NCBI GenBank assembly: GCA_035628505.1
Contig: DASPJR010000149.1
Location: 1 to 64,000, forward strand
From: DASPJR01 sp035628505
Lineage (GTDB): Bacteria; Planctomycetota; SZUA-567; H5-PLA8
Length of the DNA stretch: 64,000 nucleotides
Direction of reading: 5' to 3'
Under the pieces are notes generated by a model that had not been told where the DNA came from, ran no database searches, and saw only the letters and a list, made by a program, of their open reading frames with translations. Below, one piece after another: positions 48,467 to 57,658 of the stretch; the first letter of the stretch is position 1, and every line of letters begins with the position of its first letter. Both the position numbers and the translations under genes were made by a program.

Positions 48467-49698
48467 GCCATCTCCAATCCGCGCATCGTCGCCTTACCGG
48501 TGGAGAATTCACCCGTCTCAATGCCCAGACGCTGCAGCATGGATACGTATAGATTTGAGAGCGGATAATTGTTGTTGGTGTCGAACATCAGGTGCTGGCC
48601 ATGCTTGAATCCGCCGCCCGCAAGCATCACCGGCAGGTTTACGTTCGAATGCGAGTTGGCGCTGCCCATGCAGGTTCCGTACAGCACCATGGTGCGATCA
48701 AGCAGCGACTGTCCTTCTTCCTTCACTTCGTTAAGTGACGTCAGGAAGTTATTCAGAGCGTCGAATTGCGCGCTTTCCTTGGCCTTGAGTTCATCCAGCA
48801 CTTCAGGCCGGTTGCCATGATGCGTGATATTGTGAATAACGGTCGTGTCGATGAAGAGCGAGATCAGCCGCGTCGAGTCTGTCTCGAGCGCAAGCTTCAT
48901 GACGTCATAAAAAAGCTGCGTCTTCTTCACGAACTCGCGAATATCGTTTATTTCTTCAGGCGGCTTGGCGTCGACTTTCGGCTTGGGCTTGTATTCCCAG
49001 GCTTCCGAACTGTGCAGCCGCTGCTCAAGTTCGCGCACCGAGGTGAAGTACTGATCCATGCGGCGCTGATCGGACGCTGAGAGCGTCTTATTCAGCCGCG
49101 CAGACTGCTCGCCCACGAAATCCAGCATGCTGCGGCCCTGGCGGAGCGCTTCGACGTTGGCGGCGACTTCCTCCGGCTTGCCCTGCACGAAAAGCTTTTC
49201 GTACAGCTTGCGCGCGCTCTGCTCGGAGGAGATCGGCGCGCCGCTGCGGGTATAGCTGAGCGTCTTGTTTTCGCCGGTCATCGCCAGCACCAGAGACGGG
49301 TAGCGCGTCTGGTTACCGATGCGCTCGGCCGCAAACTGATCGAGTGAAATCCAATTGCGAAAGCCGCCGCGATCCGGATGCGGCGTTCCAGTCAGGAAAC
49401 TCTTCTCTGCAACATGTCCGCCCGTGACGCCGGGCAAGCTCACGCCGGAGAACACAGTGAAATTGTTGCGATGCTTTTCAAGCCGCTGCAGATAAGGGCT
49501 TAAGACATAGTCGCGGCCGCCCTTTTCAGGGAAGAAGAACTGCGGCAGGATGCCCATGTTGGTCTGAATCGCGACCATGCGCCGCGGCTTGGCGGCCTCG
49601 GCGGCCGAACAGCGTCCGACCATGGCGTCGAGCATCGGCAGCGCGAGACAAAAGCCTGCTCCTTTTAGGAACGAGCGGCGATCCAGCGGCTTCATCAT
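48463..49698 (-). CDS. DUF1552 protein with Tat signal
   Basis: A 411-residue protein. ATG 49698 is chosen over an upstream start at 49749: GGAGG lies nine bases before it and the product then begins with a twin-arginine signal (MMKPLDRRSFLKGAGFCLALPML). The remainder is DUF1552, a family with an alkaline-phosphatase-like look (TNMGILPQFF, SFLTGTPHPD, STRLISLFIDTTVIHNITHHG, LYGTCMGSANSHSNVNLPVMLAGG). Tat export suggests folding with a cofactor in the cytoplasm. First gene of a three-gene operon with the DUF1592-type cytochrome and the HMA protein. Confidence 0.92.
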   Translation of the reverse strand: MMKPLDRRSFLKGAGFCLALPMLDAMVGRCSAAEAAKPRRMVAIQTNMGILPQFFFPEKGGRDYVLSPYLQRLEKHRNNFTVFSGVSLPGVTGGHVAEKSFLTGTPHPDRGGFRNWISLDQFAAERIGNQTRYPSLVLAMTGENKTLSYTRSGAPISSEQSARKLYEKLFVQGKPEEVAANVEALRQGRSMLDFVGEQSARLNKTLSASDQRRMDQYFTSVRELEQRLHSSEAWEYKPKPKVDAKPPEEINDIREFVKKTQLFYDVMKLALETDSTRLISLFIDTTVIHNITHHGNRPEVLDELKAKESAQFDALNNFLTSLNEVKEEGQSLLDRTMVLYGTCMGSANSHSNVNLPVMLAGGGFKHGQHLMFDTNNNYPLSNLYVSMLQRLGIETGEFSTGKATMRGLEMA

Positions 49699-49938
49699 CT
49701 GACGGCCCCTCCAGGCGCGGAAAAAATCGGCTTCCTTCGTGATGTACAAACGTAACGTGACGGTAGTTAAAAAATTCGCGTCGAATTTGCGAAAGTGCCA
49801 ACAAATCTTGCAAACTGTGCCGTATTGTTAGTTTGTGAATACACAAGTCTGCAGCGAAAGCGCTCACGTTCTGCGCTTGTTTCGGCCGCGACAGTTCAGA
49901 GAATGCAGAGCTTCCATCACATGTGCACGGAAGGTGCG

Positions 49939-51354
49939 ATGCTATTTAACACGCTCGAATTCGTAGTGTTTTTTGCCGTCGTGTTCGGATTTTATTGCGC
50001 GCTCAGCCACCGCTGGCAGAACCGCATGCTGCTCGTTGCCAGCTATGTTTTTTATGGCGCCTGGGATTACCGTTTCTGCTCGCTGATGGCGATCACGACA
50101 ATCGCTGATTTTTTTATCAGCAACGCGCCGCATGCATCTGAGAACGAGAAAACCCGGCGGCGCTGGCTGCTGGCTAGTATCAGTCTGAATCTGGTCATCC
50201 TCGGTTTTTTCAAATACTTCAATTTCTTCATCGACAGCGCACACACACTGCTGACGAATGTGGGTTTCGAGTTTTCGCCGGTGACGCTCTCCATCGTTTT
50301 GCCGGTCGGAATCAGTTTTTACACGTTTCAGGAGATGAGCTACGTCATTGATGTCTACCGAAAGCGCATCACGCCCGCAAAATCGCTGAGTGACTTTGCT
50401 CTGTTCGTCTCGTTTTTCCCGCAATTGGTTGCTGGACCCATCGAAAGAAGCCAAAACCTGCTGGGGCAAATCGAACAGCCCCGCCGTATGACTTGGGACG
50501 GATGGTGCGACGGTGCGACACTCTTTCTCATCGGCCTGTTCAAGAAAGTCGCTGTCGCCGACGTGCTGGCGCCGATCGTTGAGCAGGCATTCTCTAATCC
50601 CGCTTCGCACACGCCATTTTCGCTGCTCTTCGCTCTGTATTGTTTCTCCTTTCAGATCTACAGCGACTTCTCCGGCTACACAGATATGGCAAGAGGCATT
50701 GCGAAATTCATGGGCTTTGAGCTCATGGAAAATTTCAATCAGCCTTACTTTGCATCGAACATTACTGACTTCTGGCGGCGCTGGCACATCAGTCTTTCCA
50801 CGTGGCTGCGCGATTACCTTTACATTCCTCTTGGCGGAAACCGCTACGGCACATTCAAGACGTACCGCAATCTGTTCCTGACGATGTTTCTCGGCGGGCT
50901 CTGGCATGGAGCGTCCTGGACGTTTGCCATCTGGGGTTCGCTGCACGGACTTTATCTTGCCGTGCACAAATTCATGCTCGACGGCCGCAAGCCCGCGGAA
51001 GCGAAATCCAATGCGCTGCTTTCGCTCGTGAAAATCGTGATAGTCTTCCATCTCGTGGCGCTAACCTGGATTTTCTTCCGCGCAGAAACCTTCGCCAATT
51101 CGTTCGCTTACCTGAAAGGACTGTTCGTCGCGGGCGGCACCAACTCCTTCGACGCCGACACGCTTACCAGCGGCTTCCTGGCGATCTTCACGCTGATTAC
51201 GCTCATCGACATTCCCCAATTCATGCGCAACGATCACTGTGTCATGCTCAAGTGGCCTTTCCCCCGGCGCGTGCTGGCGTTCACGGCGTTGAGCGTGTGG
51301 CTGTTACTGATGCGAGGAACTGAAAATGCTCCGTTCATCTATTTTCAGTTTTGA
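49939..51354 (+). CDS. MBOAT-family O-acyltransferase (AlgI-like)
   Basis: A 471-residue polytopic membrane enzyme. The start at 49939 (MLFNTLEFVVFF) has GGAAGG upstream and is the usual family start; the frame upstream is open but not protein-like. Family signatures: SFYTFQEMSYVIDVYR, FPQLVAGPI, FSFQIYSDFSGYTDMARG, NFNQPYFASNITDFWRRWHISLSTWLRDYLYIPLGGNR and the catalytic His323 in GGLWHGASWTF. It transfers acyl groups, often acetyl, across the membrane to a polysaccharide or cell-wall polymer. The next gene overlaps it by 29 bases and encodes the expected SGNH-type partner. Confidence 0.93.
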   Translation: MLFNTLEFVVFFAVVFGFYCALSHRWQNRMLLVASYVFYGAWDYRFCSLMAITTIADFFISNAPHASENEKTRRRWLLASISLNLVILGFFKYFNFFIDSAHTLLTNVGFEFSPVTLSIVLPVGISFYTFQEMSYVIDVYRKRITPAKSLSDFALFVSFFPQLVAGPIERSQNLLGQIEQPRRMTWDGWCDGATLFLIGLFKKVAVADVLAPIVEQAFSNPASHTPFSLLFALYCFSFQIYSDFSGYTDMARGIAKFMGFELMENFNQPYFASNITDFWRRWHISLSTWLRDYLYIPLGGNRYGTFKTYRNLFLTMFLGGLWHGASWTFAIWGSLHGLYLAVHKFMLDGRKPAEAKSNALLSLVKIVIVFHLVALTWIFFRAETFANSFAYLKGLFVAGGTNSFDADTLTSGFLAIFTLITLIDIPQFMRNDHCVMLKWPFPRRVLAFTALSVWLLLMRGTENAPFIYFQF

Positions 51355-52369
51355 GTCGCTCAGCGGCTTCTCGCCCCGAATGCCGGCCACCGTGCTGTCC
51401 GTGCTCGCGCTCGTACTGCTGCTTGAGGGCGTGATGCGCTTCATCCCTGCAGACAAACTGATGCCCGGTAAGAGCCGGCAATCGGAGATGCGGTTCCTGA
51501 AAAAGGAGCTGCTCGACAAATCGCCGGAACCTGCCGTACTGCTGATGGGAAGCTCGCGCATCCGCCGCGCGGTCAATCCGCGCCTGCTCGATCAGCAGCT
51601 TGGCCTGCCCGAGCATTCCACGCTGAACCTGGGGCTTGCGAGCGGGCGCCTTTTTGAAGCGCTGTACTTTTATCGCGAAAATTACGACAAGCTGAAAAGC
51701 GCGAAACTGGTTGTGCTCGGCATCGATGAATGGCACCTGAGCACCGGCTGGCGGCTGGGCTCGGTGTACGAACTGAACGCGCCGTGGTCGGAACGCTTCG
51801 CCATGAGCGGCAGGCTGCGCAATCAGCTGGTGCTCGATGGCCTCTTTTCGATGCGCCTGAAAATGCGCCTTCTGCCGAATGCGGTCGCCGTCGCGCTTGG
51901 CATTCGCAAACCCGAATCGCCGGGCCTAACCGTCACCGATGACTACCAGGTTCTGCCCAAAGCGCGCAAGACACTGCCGGCGGACATTGATCCGCGGCGT
52001 TTTCACGAGACGATCGGCACGTTTTACGAAAACTTCGCGATTCATCCTGTGATGGAAGGCCACGTCGAAGCAATCGCCAAACTTGTGAAGGAGTCCGGCG
52101 GACAGCTTGTGCTGATGCAGCTTCCCAACCGCGCCGCATACCAGCGCGAGATTGAACGACTGAAGAAAGACGAGTTCGAACAGCACGTGGCCGCAATGAG
52201 TGCGCTGGCCAAACGGCTGGATGTGCCGTGGTATCTTTACCGGGATCCTTCCGAGTGCGGCCTTGATGAACTGAGCTTTCAGGATTACGGCCACATGACG
52301 CCCGAGGGCGCCAAAGCGTTCACGCGATTCGTGGCGCCGCTCTTTAAACAGCATCTTCAGCGCAGGTAA
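51326..52369 (+). CDS. SGNH-like periplasmic partner of the MBOAT acyltransferase
   Basis: A 347-residue protein with one N-terminal membrane segment (about 20-38) and a DltD/AlgJ-like SGNH hydrolase fold. Likely Ser77 in LLMGSSR is the nucleophile, and Asp320/His323 in DYGHMTPEGAKAF complete the site. It starts inside the last 29 bases of the MBOAT gene, so the two are co-translated. In related systems the MBOAT protein brings the acyl group across the membrane and the SGNH protein places it on the glycan. The polymer modified here is unknown. Confidence 0.85.
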   Translation: MLRSSIFSFESLSGFSPRMPATVLSVLALVLLLEGVMRFIPADKLMPGKSRQSEMRFLKKELLDKSPEPAVLLMGSSRIRRAVNPRLLDQQLGLPEHSTLNLGLASGRLFEALYFYRENYDKLKSAKLVVLGIDEWHLSTGWRLGSVYELNAPWSERFAMSGRLRNQLVLDGLFSMRLKMRLLPNAVAVALGIRKPESPGLTVTDDYQVLPKARKTLPADIDPRRFHETIGTFYENFAIHPVMEGHVEAIAKLVKESGGQLVLMQLPNRAAYQREIERLKKDEFEQHVAAMSALAKRLDVPWYLYRDPSECGLDELSFQDYGHMTPEGAKAFTRFVAPLFKQHLQRR

Positions 52370-52457
52370 AGACAGCTGATCACTAACGACGTGCACCCGC
52401 GCAAGAACACGTGCGATGGACGCACGGTTGTGCACGGATGTTAATCTCTGGTGCAAA

Positions 52458-52643
52458 CTATCTGGGCTTGTCAATTTCGTCAATGCGGGTGGAGAGCGCT
52501 TCTATCGTTCGGTCGACAACGTCGACTTCGACCTTGGGCAACAACTGGCTTGACTTAGCGGCTTTTCGTTTCTCGGCCTCGAGACGGACCTTTCTCAGTT
52601 CACCGGATTCACAGGCACGAGCGATCTTCTCGAAAAGACCCAT
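52458..52643 (-). CDS. small hypothetical protein, 61 residues
   Basis: A charged, helical 61-residue protein (MGLFEKIARACESGELRKVRLEAEKR) with a purine-rich GAGGGAGAGGGAG site just upstream of ATG 52643. The end (DVVDRTIEALSTRIDEI) could form a coiled coil. I recognise no family. The ribosome binding site and coding-like composition favour a real gene; its small size keeps the call uncertain. Confidence 0.45.
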   Translation of the reverse strand: MGLFEKIARACESGELRKVRLEAEKRKAAKSSQLLPKVEVDVVDRTIEALSTRIDEIDKPR

Positions 52644-52922
52644 ACGACTCCCTCTCCCTCAAACCTGGCCAGTGCGGCGCCCGGTGCAATCCATCGCATC
52701 GATCGCTTCGGCTGCTGTTACTCTGAAATTTTATCGTACTGCTCAGTACGCCGCAAATTTTTTGCGCCAAACTTTTGCGCACGTGTGCAGCCCATATATA
52801 TGCGGTAAGCAGGCTTTTCCGTGCGCCAGACTCATCCGTTGCTACGTCATTTATTAAGAGAGTGCTTGCATCGCGAGCTCAGCCGTATCATGATATTTTC
52901 GAAACTTGGAGGATATGCCCAG

Positions 52923-53858
52923 ATGTACCCGCTCCTGCTCACGTTTCTGCTCTGCGCTTTCACCAACGCCGCCGACTACACCGTCACCACTCCGCCACCC
53001 GAGCTCAAGCTTGATCCCTTTTATAAGAAGTACGTCAGCGCCGGCGGCTATCCTGTTATCAGTTCCGAGAAGGTCTCCGACTACGCCTTGAAAGAGGCTG
53101 CGTACCTGGTCGACCTGATGCTGGCAAAACGTCCTGACGTTCGCGAGGCGATGATCAAGAGCGGCTCGCGGCTGATCGTGATGGCCAGCACCGAGTTCAC
53201 CACGGATATACCCGAGCACTCGAGGCTCAAGCCCAAGGATTACTGGGACGCCCGCGCACGCGGACTGGGCGGATCGAAGACCGATCCGGTCTGCAGTTGC
53301 GGCGAGGAGAATGTGCTGGGATTTCCGGGCGATCCGTATTCAACGGAATGCATCGTCATCCACGAGTTCGCGCACAACATCCACCTGCGTGGCATGGTGA
53401 ATGTCGACAAGACCTTCGATGATCGCGTGAAAAAGGCCTACGACTCTGCGATGGCCAAGAAACTGTGGGCCGGAAAATACGCTTCGACCAACCACCACGA
53501 GTACTTCGCCGAAGGCGTGCAGAACTGGTTCGACAACAACCGCGAGAATGATCATGACCACAATCATGTGAACACGCGCGCCGAACTCATTGAGTATGAT
53601 CCTGGCCTGGCCGATCTCTGCCGCGAGGTTTTTGGCGACACCGAGCTGCGTTACAGCAAACCCGCCACGCGCCTGACCGGCCATCTGACCGGCTACGACC
53701 CGTCGAAGGCGCCAAAGTTCACTTGGCCCGAGCGGCTCACGGAGATGAAGAAGGAGATTCATAAGAAAGCGCTGGAGCGAAACGCAAAGGCAGACGCAGA
53801 GGCACAAGCAAAGGAAGAAACAACTTCAAAAGCTGCGAGCGCCAATAGCGGAAAGTAA
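52923..53858 (+). CDS. secreted zinc metallopeptidase (HEFAH motif)
   Basis: A 311-residue protein. ATG 52923 is chosen because it follows GGAGG (52908-52912) by ten bases and gives a signal peptide (MYPLLLTFLLCAFTNA). The zinc site is His147-Glu148-Phe-Ala-His151 in HEFAHNIH, and Glu193 in NHHEYFAEGVQNWF is the likely third ligand. That arrangement recalls gluzincins such as the anthrax lethal factor-like (ATLF) group rather than metzincins. The last 50 residues are Lys/Glu/Ala-rich and low in complexity. Substrate unknown; placement gives no clue. Confidence 0.78.
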   Translation: MYPLLLTFLLCAFTNAADYTVTTPPPELKLDPFYKKYVSAGGYPVISSEKVSDYALKEAAYLVDLMLAKRPDVREAMIKSGSRLIVMASTEFTTDIPEHSRLKPKDYWDARARGLGGSKTDPVCSCGEENVLGFPGDPYSTECIVIHEFAHNIHLRGMVNVDKTFDDRVKKAYDSAMAKKLWAGKYASTNHHEYFAEGVQNWFDNNRENDHDHNHVNTRAELIEYDPGLADLCREVFGDTELRYSKPATRLTGHLTGYDPSKAPKFTWPERLTEMKKEIHKKALERNAKADAEAQAKEETTSKAASANSGK

Positions 53859-53885
53859 GACGCGCGCACTTAGGCTGTGACCGTG

Positions 53886-54175
53886 CTATTTCTTTTCGGC
53901 GCCGCCAACCGAGAGGCTCCACGCGCGCTCGTCTTTATCGATGCAACCGCTGGCCTGGATGATGGCCTGCGGGTTCTCGATCGTGATCGGTGCGGCGGCG
54001 GCGTAGTTGCGCATGCGGCTGCCGAAGATGCTGATCGAAAGTTTCTGGCCGCCCAGTCGATCGCTTTCTGCAGATTGGTTTTGTTCACTGCCGCGGTGTT
54101 CGTGGGGAGCACATCGAAGTCACGAATGCTCTTGTAGAGCCGCGTAGGGCTCTCCCCGTCTCCGGCGGAAAGCTG
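53886..54175 (-). pseudogene. deleted remnant of a beta-helix (pectate-lyase-like) protein
   Basis: Two ends of one gene survive on the minus strand. At about 54140-54055 the frame reads SIRDFDVLPTNTAAVNKTNLQKAIDWAA, the usual start of right-handed beta-helix proteins. In another frame, from about 54050 to the TAG at 53888-53886, it reads LSISIFGSRMRNYAAAAPI, then ENPQAIIQASGCIDKDERAW and a normal C-terminus. The middle several hundred codons are missing and the ends are out of frame, so an internal deletion destroyed the gene. Confidence 0.6.
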
Positions 54176-54370
54176 ACCGTTAAGAATAAAATTCGAAAAG
54201 TGCAATGCACAAAAACATGTAAGCACGTATCATGTGCGAGTATCCCCAATGTCGGAAGAATTGAAGAAGTCACGTTAAGTGCAGGGATACTTCCAGGCAA
54301 GCAGTCCTCGCAGCCGGCAGCTGAGAATTTCAGCACCGCTAAAAAGAGTTCTTCACCTGGGCCGCATGGA

Positions 54371-56812
54371 ATGGATGGAAACACTACATCTGCTGAAGCT
54401 CAAGCAGGCTCTGCGCCTCTGGTCGATTACCGCCACCTGTTTGAAAACCTGCCCGGTCATTATCTGATTCTCGATCCCAAGTTCTGCATTATTGCTGTCA
54501 GCAATGCGTACGCGCGGGTAACGATGCGTACGCGCGAGGAGCTGCTGGGACGCTCCATTTTTGAAGCTTTTCCCGACAATCCCAACGATGTCGCGGCCAC
54601 AGGCGTGCGCAATCTGCGCGCGTCACTGGAGCGCGTGCTGCTCTACAGAATCGCCGACGCCATGGAACTGCAGAAGTACGACATTGAGCGGCCGCAGTCT
54701 GAGGGCGGCGGATTCGAAGAACGCTGGTGGCGGCCGCTGAACTGGCCGGTGCTCAACGCCGACGGCGGCATATACTGCATCGTTCACCGCGTCGAGGACG
54801 TGACCGAGTTTGTGCGACTCAAGCAGCAGGGCGCAGCGCGCGACCAGGCTGCCGCGATGCTGCATTCGCGTGAGGTCGAGCGGGAATCGCGCGTGTTCAC
54901 GCTCGCCGCGGAAGTCGAACAGGCCAACCGGCATCTCAAGCTTGCCAACGACGCCCTGCAGGTGGAGATCACCCGGCGGCAGCAGGTTTCAACTGAGCGC
55001 GATCTGTTTTTCAAGCTTTCCATTGACATGCTGGTGATCGCCAGCCTGGATGGTTATTTCAAGGTTATCAGTCCTTCAGTCGAATCCACGCTCGGGTACA
55101 GCAAAGAGGAACTCTGTGGCCGTCCATTTCTCGAATTCGTACATCCCGACGATCTCGCTGCCACGCTTCGCGAGATTGAAAACATGAAAAACGGCAAGTC
55201 CGTGTTCAACTTTGTCAACCGATACCGCTGCAAAGACGGAAGCTATAAGTACATCTCCTGGAAATCAGTGGCAGCGCCAGAGACGGGGTTGGTGATCGGC
55301 ACGGCGCGCGACATTACCGGACTCATGCGCGCCGAAGAGCAACTTAAGCAGGCGCTTTCGCGCGCCGAGCAGGACTGGCAGCGGCTGAATGCGATGATCC
55401 AGGCGGTATCAAGCGGGCTGGTGATGACCGACGTGAAGGGACGCATCATCCTGATGAACCGTCCGGCCGAGGCTCTGCTGGCCATCAGCGCGAAATCCGC
55501 GCGCGGCCTGAGCGTCGGGGAAGCCTTCAAAAACGATAGCCTGGGCGCGCGGGTGCGCTCGGCTTTGCGAGGCGACGTGTTGACTCAGCGCCACGACATG
55601 CCGGGCGCACGCATCGGAAAAAGCACGTTGCTGACACTCAGCACGCGGACCACGCCGATATTCAGCGAATCGGGCTCAATCACCGGCACCATCACCGTCA
55701 TCGACGACGTCACGCAGGAACGCGAAGTCGACCGTCTAAAGACCGAATTCCTCTCCACTGCGGCGCATGAACTGCGCACGCCGCTGACGTCGATCCGCGG
55801 CTTCAGCGAACTGCTCCTGACCCGGAAACTGCCTGAATTGAAACAGCACAAGTATCTTGAAACAATTAACGAGCAAGCCACACAGCTTGCGGAACTGATC
55901 AACGACATGCTGGATCTGGCGCGCATTGAAAATGGGCGCTGCCTGGAATTGAATCGATCCGACGTAGACCTGCCCGGCCTGGCTCGGGAGGTCATCGGCA
56001 CATTTTCTGAGCGCTGCCAGACGCATACGTTCAGCCTGATTTCTGAGCCCCAGCTGCTCGCACGCTGCGATCGCGAGAAAATCCGGCAGGTATTGCAGAA
56101 CCTGCTGAGCAACGCTACCAAGTATTCGCCGGAAGGTGGCGAGGTGACAATCACCATTACACGTCAGCAGCGCCACATTTCCTGCTCGGTGCGTGATAAC
56201 GGAATGGGTATGACGCCGGACCAGGTCGGGCGCATCTTTGAAAAGTTCTTCCGGGCCAATGCCGGCAACAGCGCTATCGAGGGCACCGGCCTGGGCATGT
56301 CTATCGTGCGCGCGATCATCGAGCAGCACAGGGGTAAGGTCAGCGTGCAAAGCGAGCTCGGCCGCGGCACAGAGGTATCCTTCACGCTCCCGTATGGCCT
56401 GGCGAGCGGGCTGCTTCCGGCGATGAGCCCGTCCCAGGAGAGCTTCCGGCGTGCACGCAAAAAGGTTATGGTGCTCAAAGACCATCTGGAATCGAACGCT
56501 GTCGTTGAGCTGGCCTTGAGCGACGGCGGCTATCAGCTGCTGCCCATCTCCGCCAGTCCGGCTCTCTGTGAACGCGCCGCCGCTCAGAAGCCCGACCTGA
56601 TTCTGCTTCAGGCCACGCTATCGGACAGCGGCGCCTTTGAAATTTGCCGGCAGCTCAAACAGGACGTGTCCACGCAATCGATTACGGTGATTTTCTGCTC
56701 TCCGCAGGAGTCCGACCGCGCCCGCGCCAAGGCATTCGGCGCCGATCACTTCCTGCTCATGCCTTTCTCAGGCCCGGAGTTGCTGTCTGCGATCGAGGCA
56801 GCGTTAAGCTGA
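54371..56812 (+). CDS. PAS sensor histidine kinase with degenerate receiver
   Basis: About 813 residues from ATG 54371; the frame is open back to ATG 54200 (870 residues), but the added part looks non-coding and has no better ribosome binding site, so the start is uncertain. Domains: PAS (about 20-145), coiled coil (about 150-210), PAS/PAC (about 215-335), PAS (about 345-455), HisKA with His466 in TAAHELRTPLTSIRG, HATPase (EGTGLGMSIV) and a C-terminal receiver-like domain (about 695-813). In the receiver the phospho-site Asp is replaced by Gln747 (LILLQATLSD) and the acidic pair is Lys-Asp, so it probably cannot be phosphorylated. Soluble, with no membrane segments. Confidence 0.88.
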   Translation: MDGNTTSAEAQAGSAPLVDYRHLFENLPGHYLILDPKFCIIAVSNAYARVTMRTREELLGRSIFEAFPDNPNDVAATGVRNLRASLERVLLYRIADAMELQKYDIERPQSEGGGFEERWWRPLNWPVLNADGGIYCIVHRVEDVTEFVRLKQQGAARDQAAAMLHSREVERESRVFTLAAEVEQANRHLKLANDALQVEITRRQQVSTERDLFFKLSIDMLVIASLDGYFKVISPSVESTLGYSKEELCGRPFLEFVHPDDLAATLREIENMKNGKSVFNFVNRYRCKDGSYKYISWKSVAAPETGLVIGTARDITGLMRAEEQLKQALSRAEQDWQRLNAMIQAVSSGLVMTDVKGRIILMNRPAEALLAISAKSARGLSVGEAFKNDSLGARVRSALRGDVLTQRHDMPGARIGKSTLLTLSTRTTPIFSESGSITGTITVIDDVTQEREVDRLKTEFLSTAAHELRTPLTSIRGFSELLLTRKLPELKQHKYLETINEQATQLAELINDMLDLARIENGRCLELNRSDVDLPGLAREVIGTFSERCQTHTFSLISEPQLLARCDREKIRQVLQNLLSNATKYSPEGGEVTITITRQQRHISCSVRDNGMGMTPDQVGRIFEKFFRANAGNSAIEGTGLGMSIVRAIIEQHRGKVSVQSELGRGTEVSFTLPYGLASGLLPAMSPSQESFRRARKKVMVLKDHLESNAVVELALSDGGYQLLPISASPALCERAAAQKPDLILLQATLSDSGAFEICRQLKQDVSTQSITVIFCSPQESDRARAKAFGADHFLLMPFSGPELLSAIEAALS

Positions 56813-56991
56813 CGGCAAAGGTTTCTGGTGTCTAGTTTCTGGACTAAGCAGAAACTCCACAACCATGAGTTGGCAATCTCTCTCGCGTGGCGGGCGGAAT
56901 TGTGCTATCCTTCGCGCATCACAAAACACACAGCAGGCTGAGCGGTGCCGGGTGAGTCGGACCATACCGCGAGCGCGCGTGGAGTGGCGGC

Positions 56992-57531
56992 ATGAGCAAG
57001 GAAGTGAGTCTGGAAGTCAGATCGGCGACACTCAAAGACGTCAAAGGCGTGCTTGAGCTCTATCGTGCGGTGGCAAAGAACCCGGGCGGCATTGCGCGCG
57101 ACAAAAAGGAAATCAGCGAAGGCTACATTAAGCACCTGGTCGAGGCGTCCCTCAAGCGCGGCTTGATGATCGTGGCGCAGGAAACCGGACGCGGCAAAAA
57201 AATCCGCGGTTCTATCCATGCGTACCGGCCGAACCCGCTCGCCTTCCGGCATATGCTCAGCTCGCTGACTATCGTGATTCATCCCGATTTCCAGGGCCAG
57301 GGCGTCGGGCGCCAGGTCTTCTCGCATTTTCTTGAAACGATCCAGAAGGAGCACCCCGACGTCCTGCGCGTCGAGCTGATCGTGCGCGAGTCCAATCTGC
57401 GCGGCATCCTGCTTTACGAGACGCTCGGCTTCCTGCGCGAAGGCCGAATGGAAAACCGCATCCGGAGCGCCACCGGCGGCTTCGAAGCGGACATTGCCAT
57501 GGCCTGGTTCAATCCGAAGTTCAGGGGTTGA
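56992..57531 (+). CDS. GNAT-family N-acetyltransferase
   Basis: A 179-residue protein with the GNAT fold. Motif A is FQGQGVGRQVFSHFL (acetyl-CoA pyrophosphate loop QGQGVG), and NLRGILLYETLGFLREG is motif B. The N-terminus is LEVRSATLKDVKGVLELY. The acceptor could be an amino sugar, peptide or protein; nothing in sequence decides. Its stop overlaps by 11 bases the end of a small convergent gene. Confidence 0.88.
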   Translation: MSKEVSLEVRSATLKDVKGVLELYRAVAKNPGGIARDKKEISEGYIKHLVEASLKRGLMIVAQETGRGKKIRGSIHAYRPNPLAFRHMLSSLTIVIHPDFQGQGVGRQVFSHFLETIQKEHPDVLRVELIVRESNLRGILLYETLGFLREGRMENRIRSATGGFEADIAMAWFNPKFRG

Positions 57532-57658
57532 TACTTCCGTTGGTCACCAGCGCGGCCAGCAGAAAACCCCACGTGAACAGTGTCAGGACCACATAACTGG
57601 CCGGCGCCGCTGTGGGCGCACTGCGTGCGGGAGCTTGCCGCTCCTGGGTTTCTTCCAT
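57521..57658 (-). CDS. 45-residue single-pass membrane protein
   Basis: ATG 57658 to TGA 57521 encodes 45 residues: a polar Pro/Ala-rich start (METQERQAPARSAPT-like, actually MEETQERQAPARSAP) and one hydrophobic helix (SYVVLTLFTWGFLLAALV) ending NGSINP. The helix and clean ends suggest a real small protein. The ribosome binding site is weak. It is divergent from fabI and overlaps the GNAT gene end by 11 bases. Family unknown. Confidence 0.5.
   Translation of the reverse strand: MEETQERQAPARSAPTAAPASYVVLTLFTWGFLLAALVTNGSINP

Noticed and set aside
49942..51051. 369-codon minus-strand ORF opposite the MBOAT gene
   Set aside because: The plus strand carries unmistakable MBOAT motifs over the same bases; the antisense translation has no domain.
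54200..54370. N-terminal extension of the PAS kinase
   Set aside because: The 57 extra residues look like translated intergenic DNA and no better ribosome binding site is present; start left at 54371 with doubt stated.
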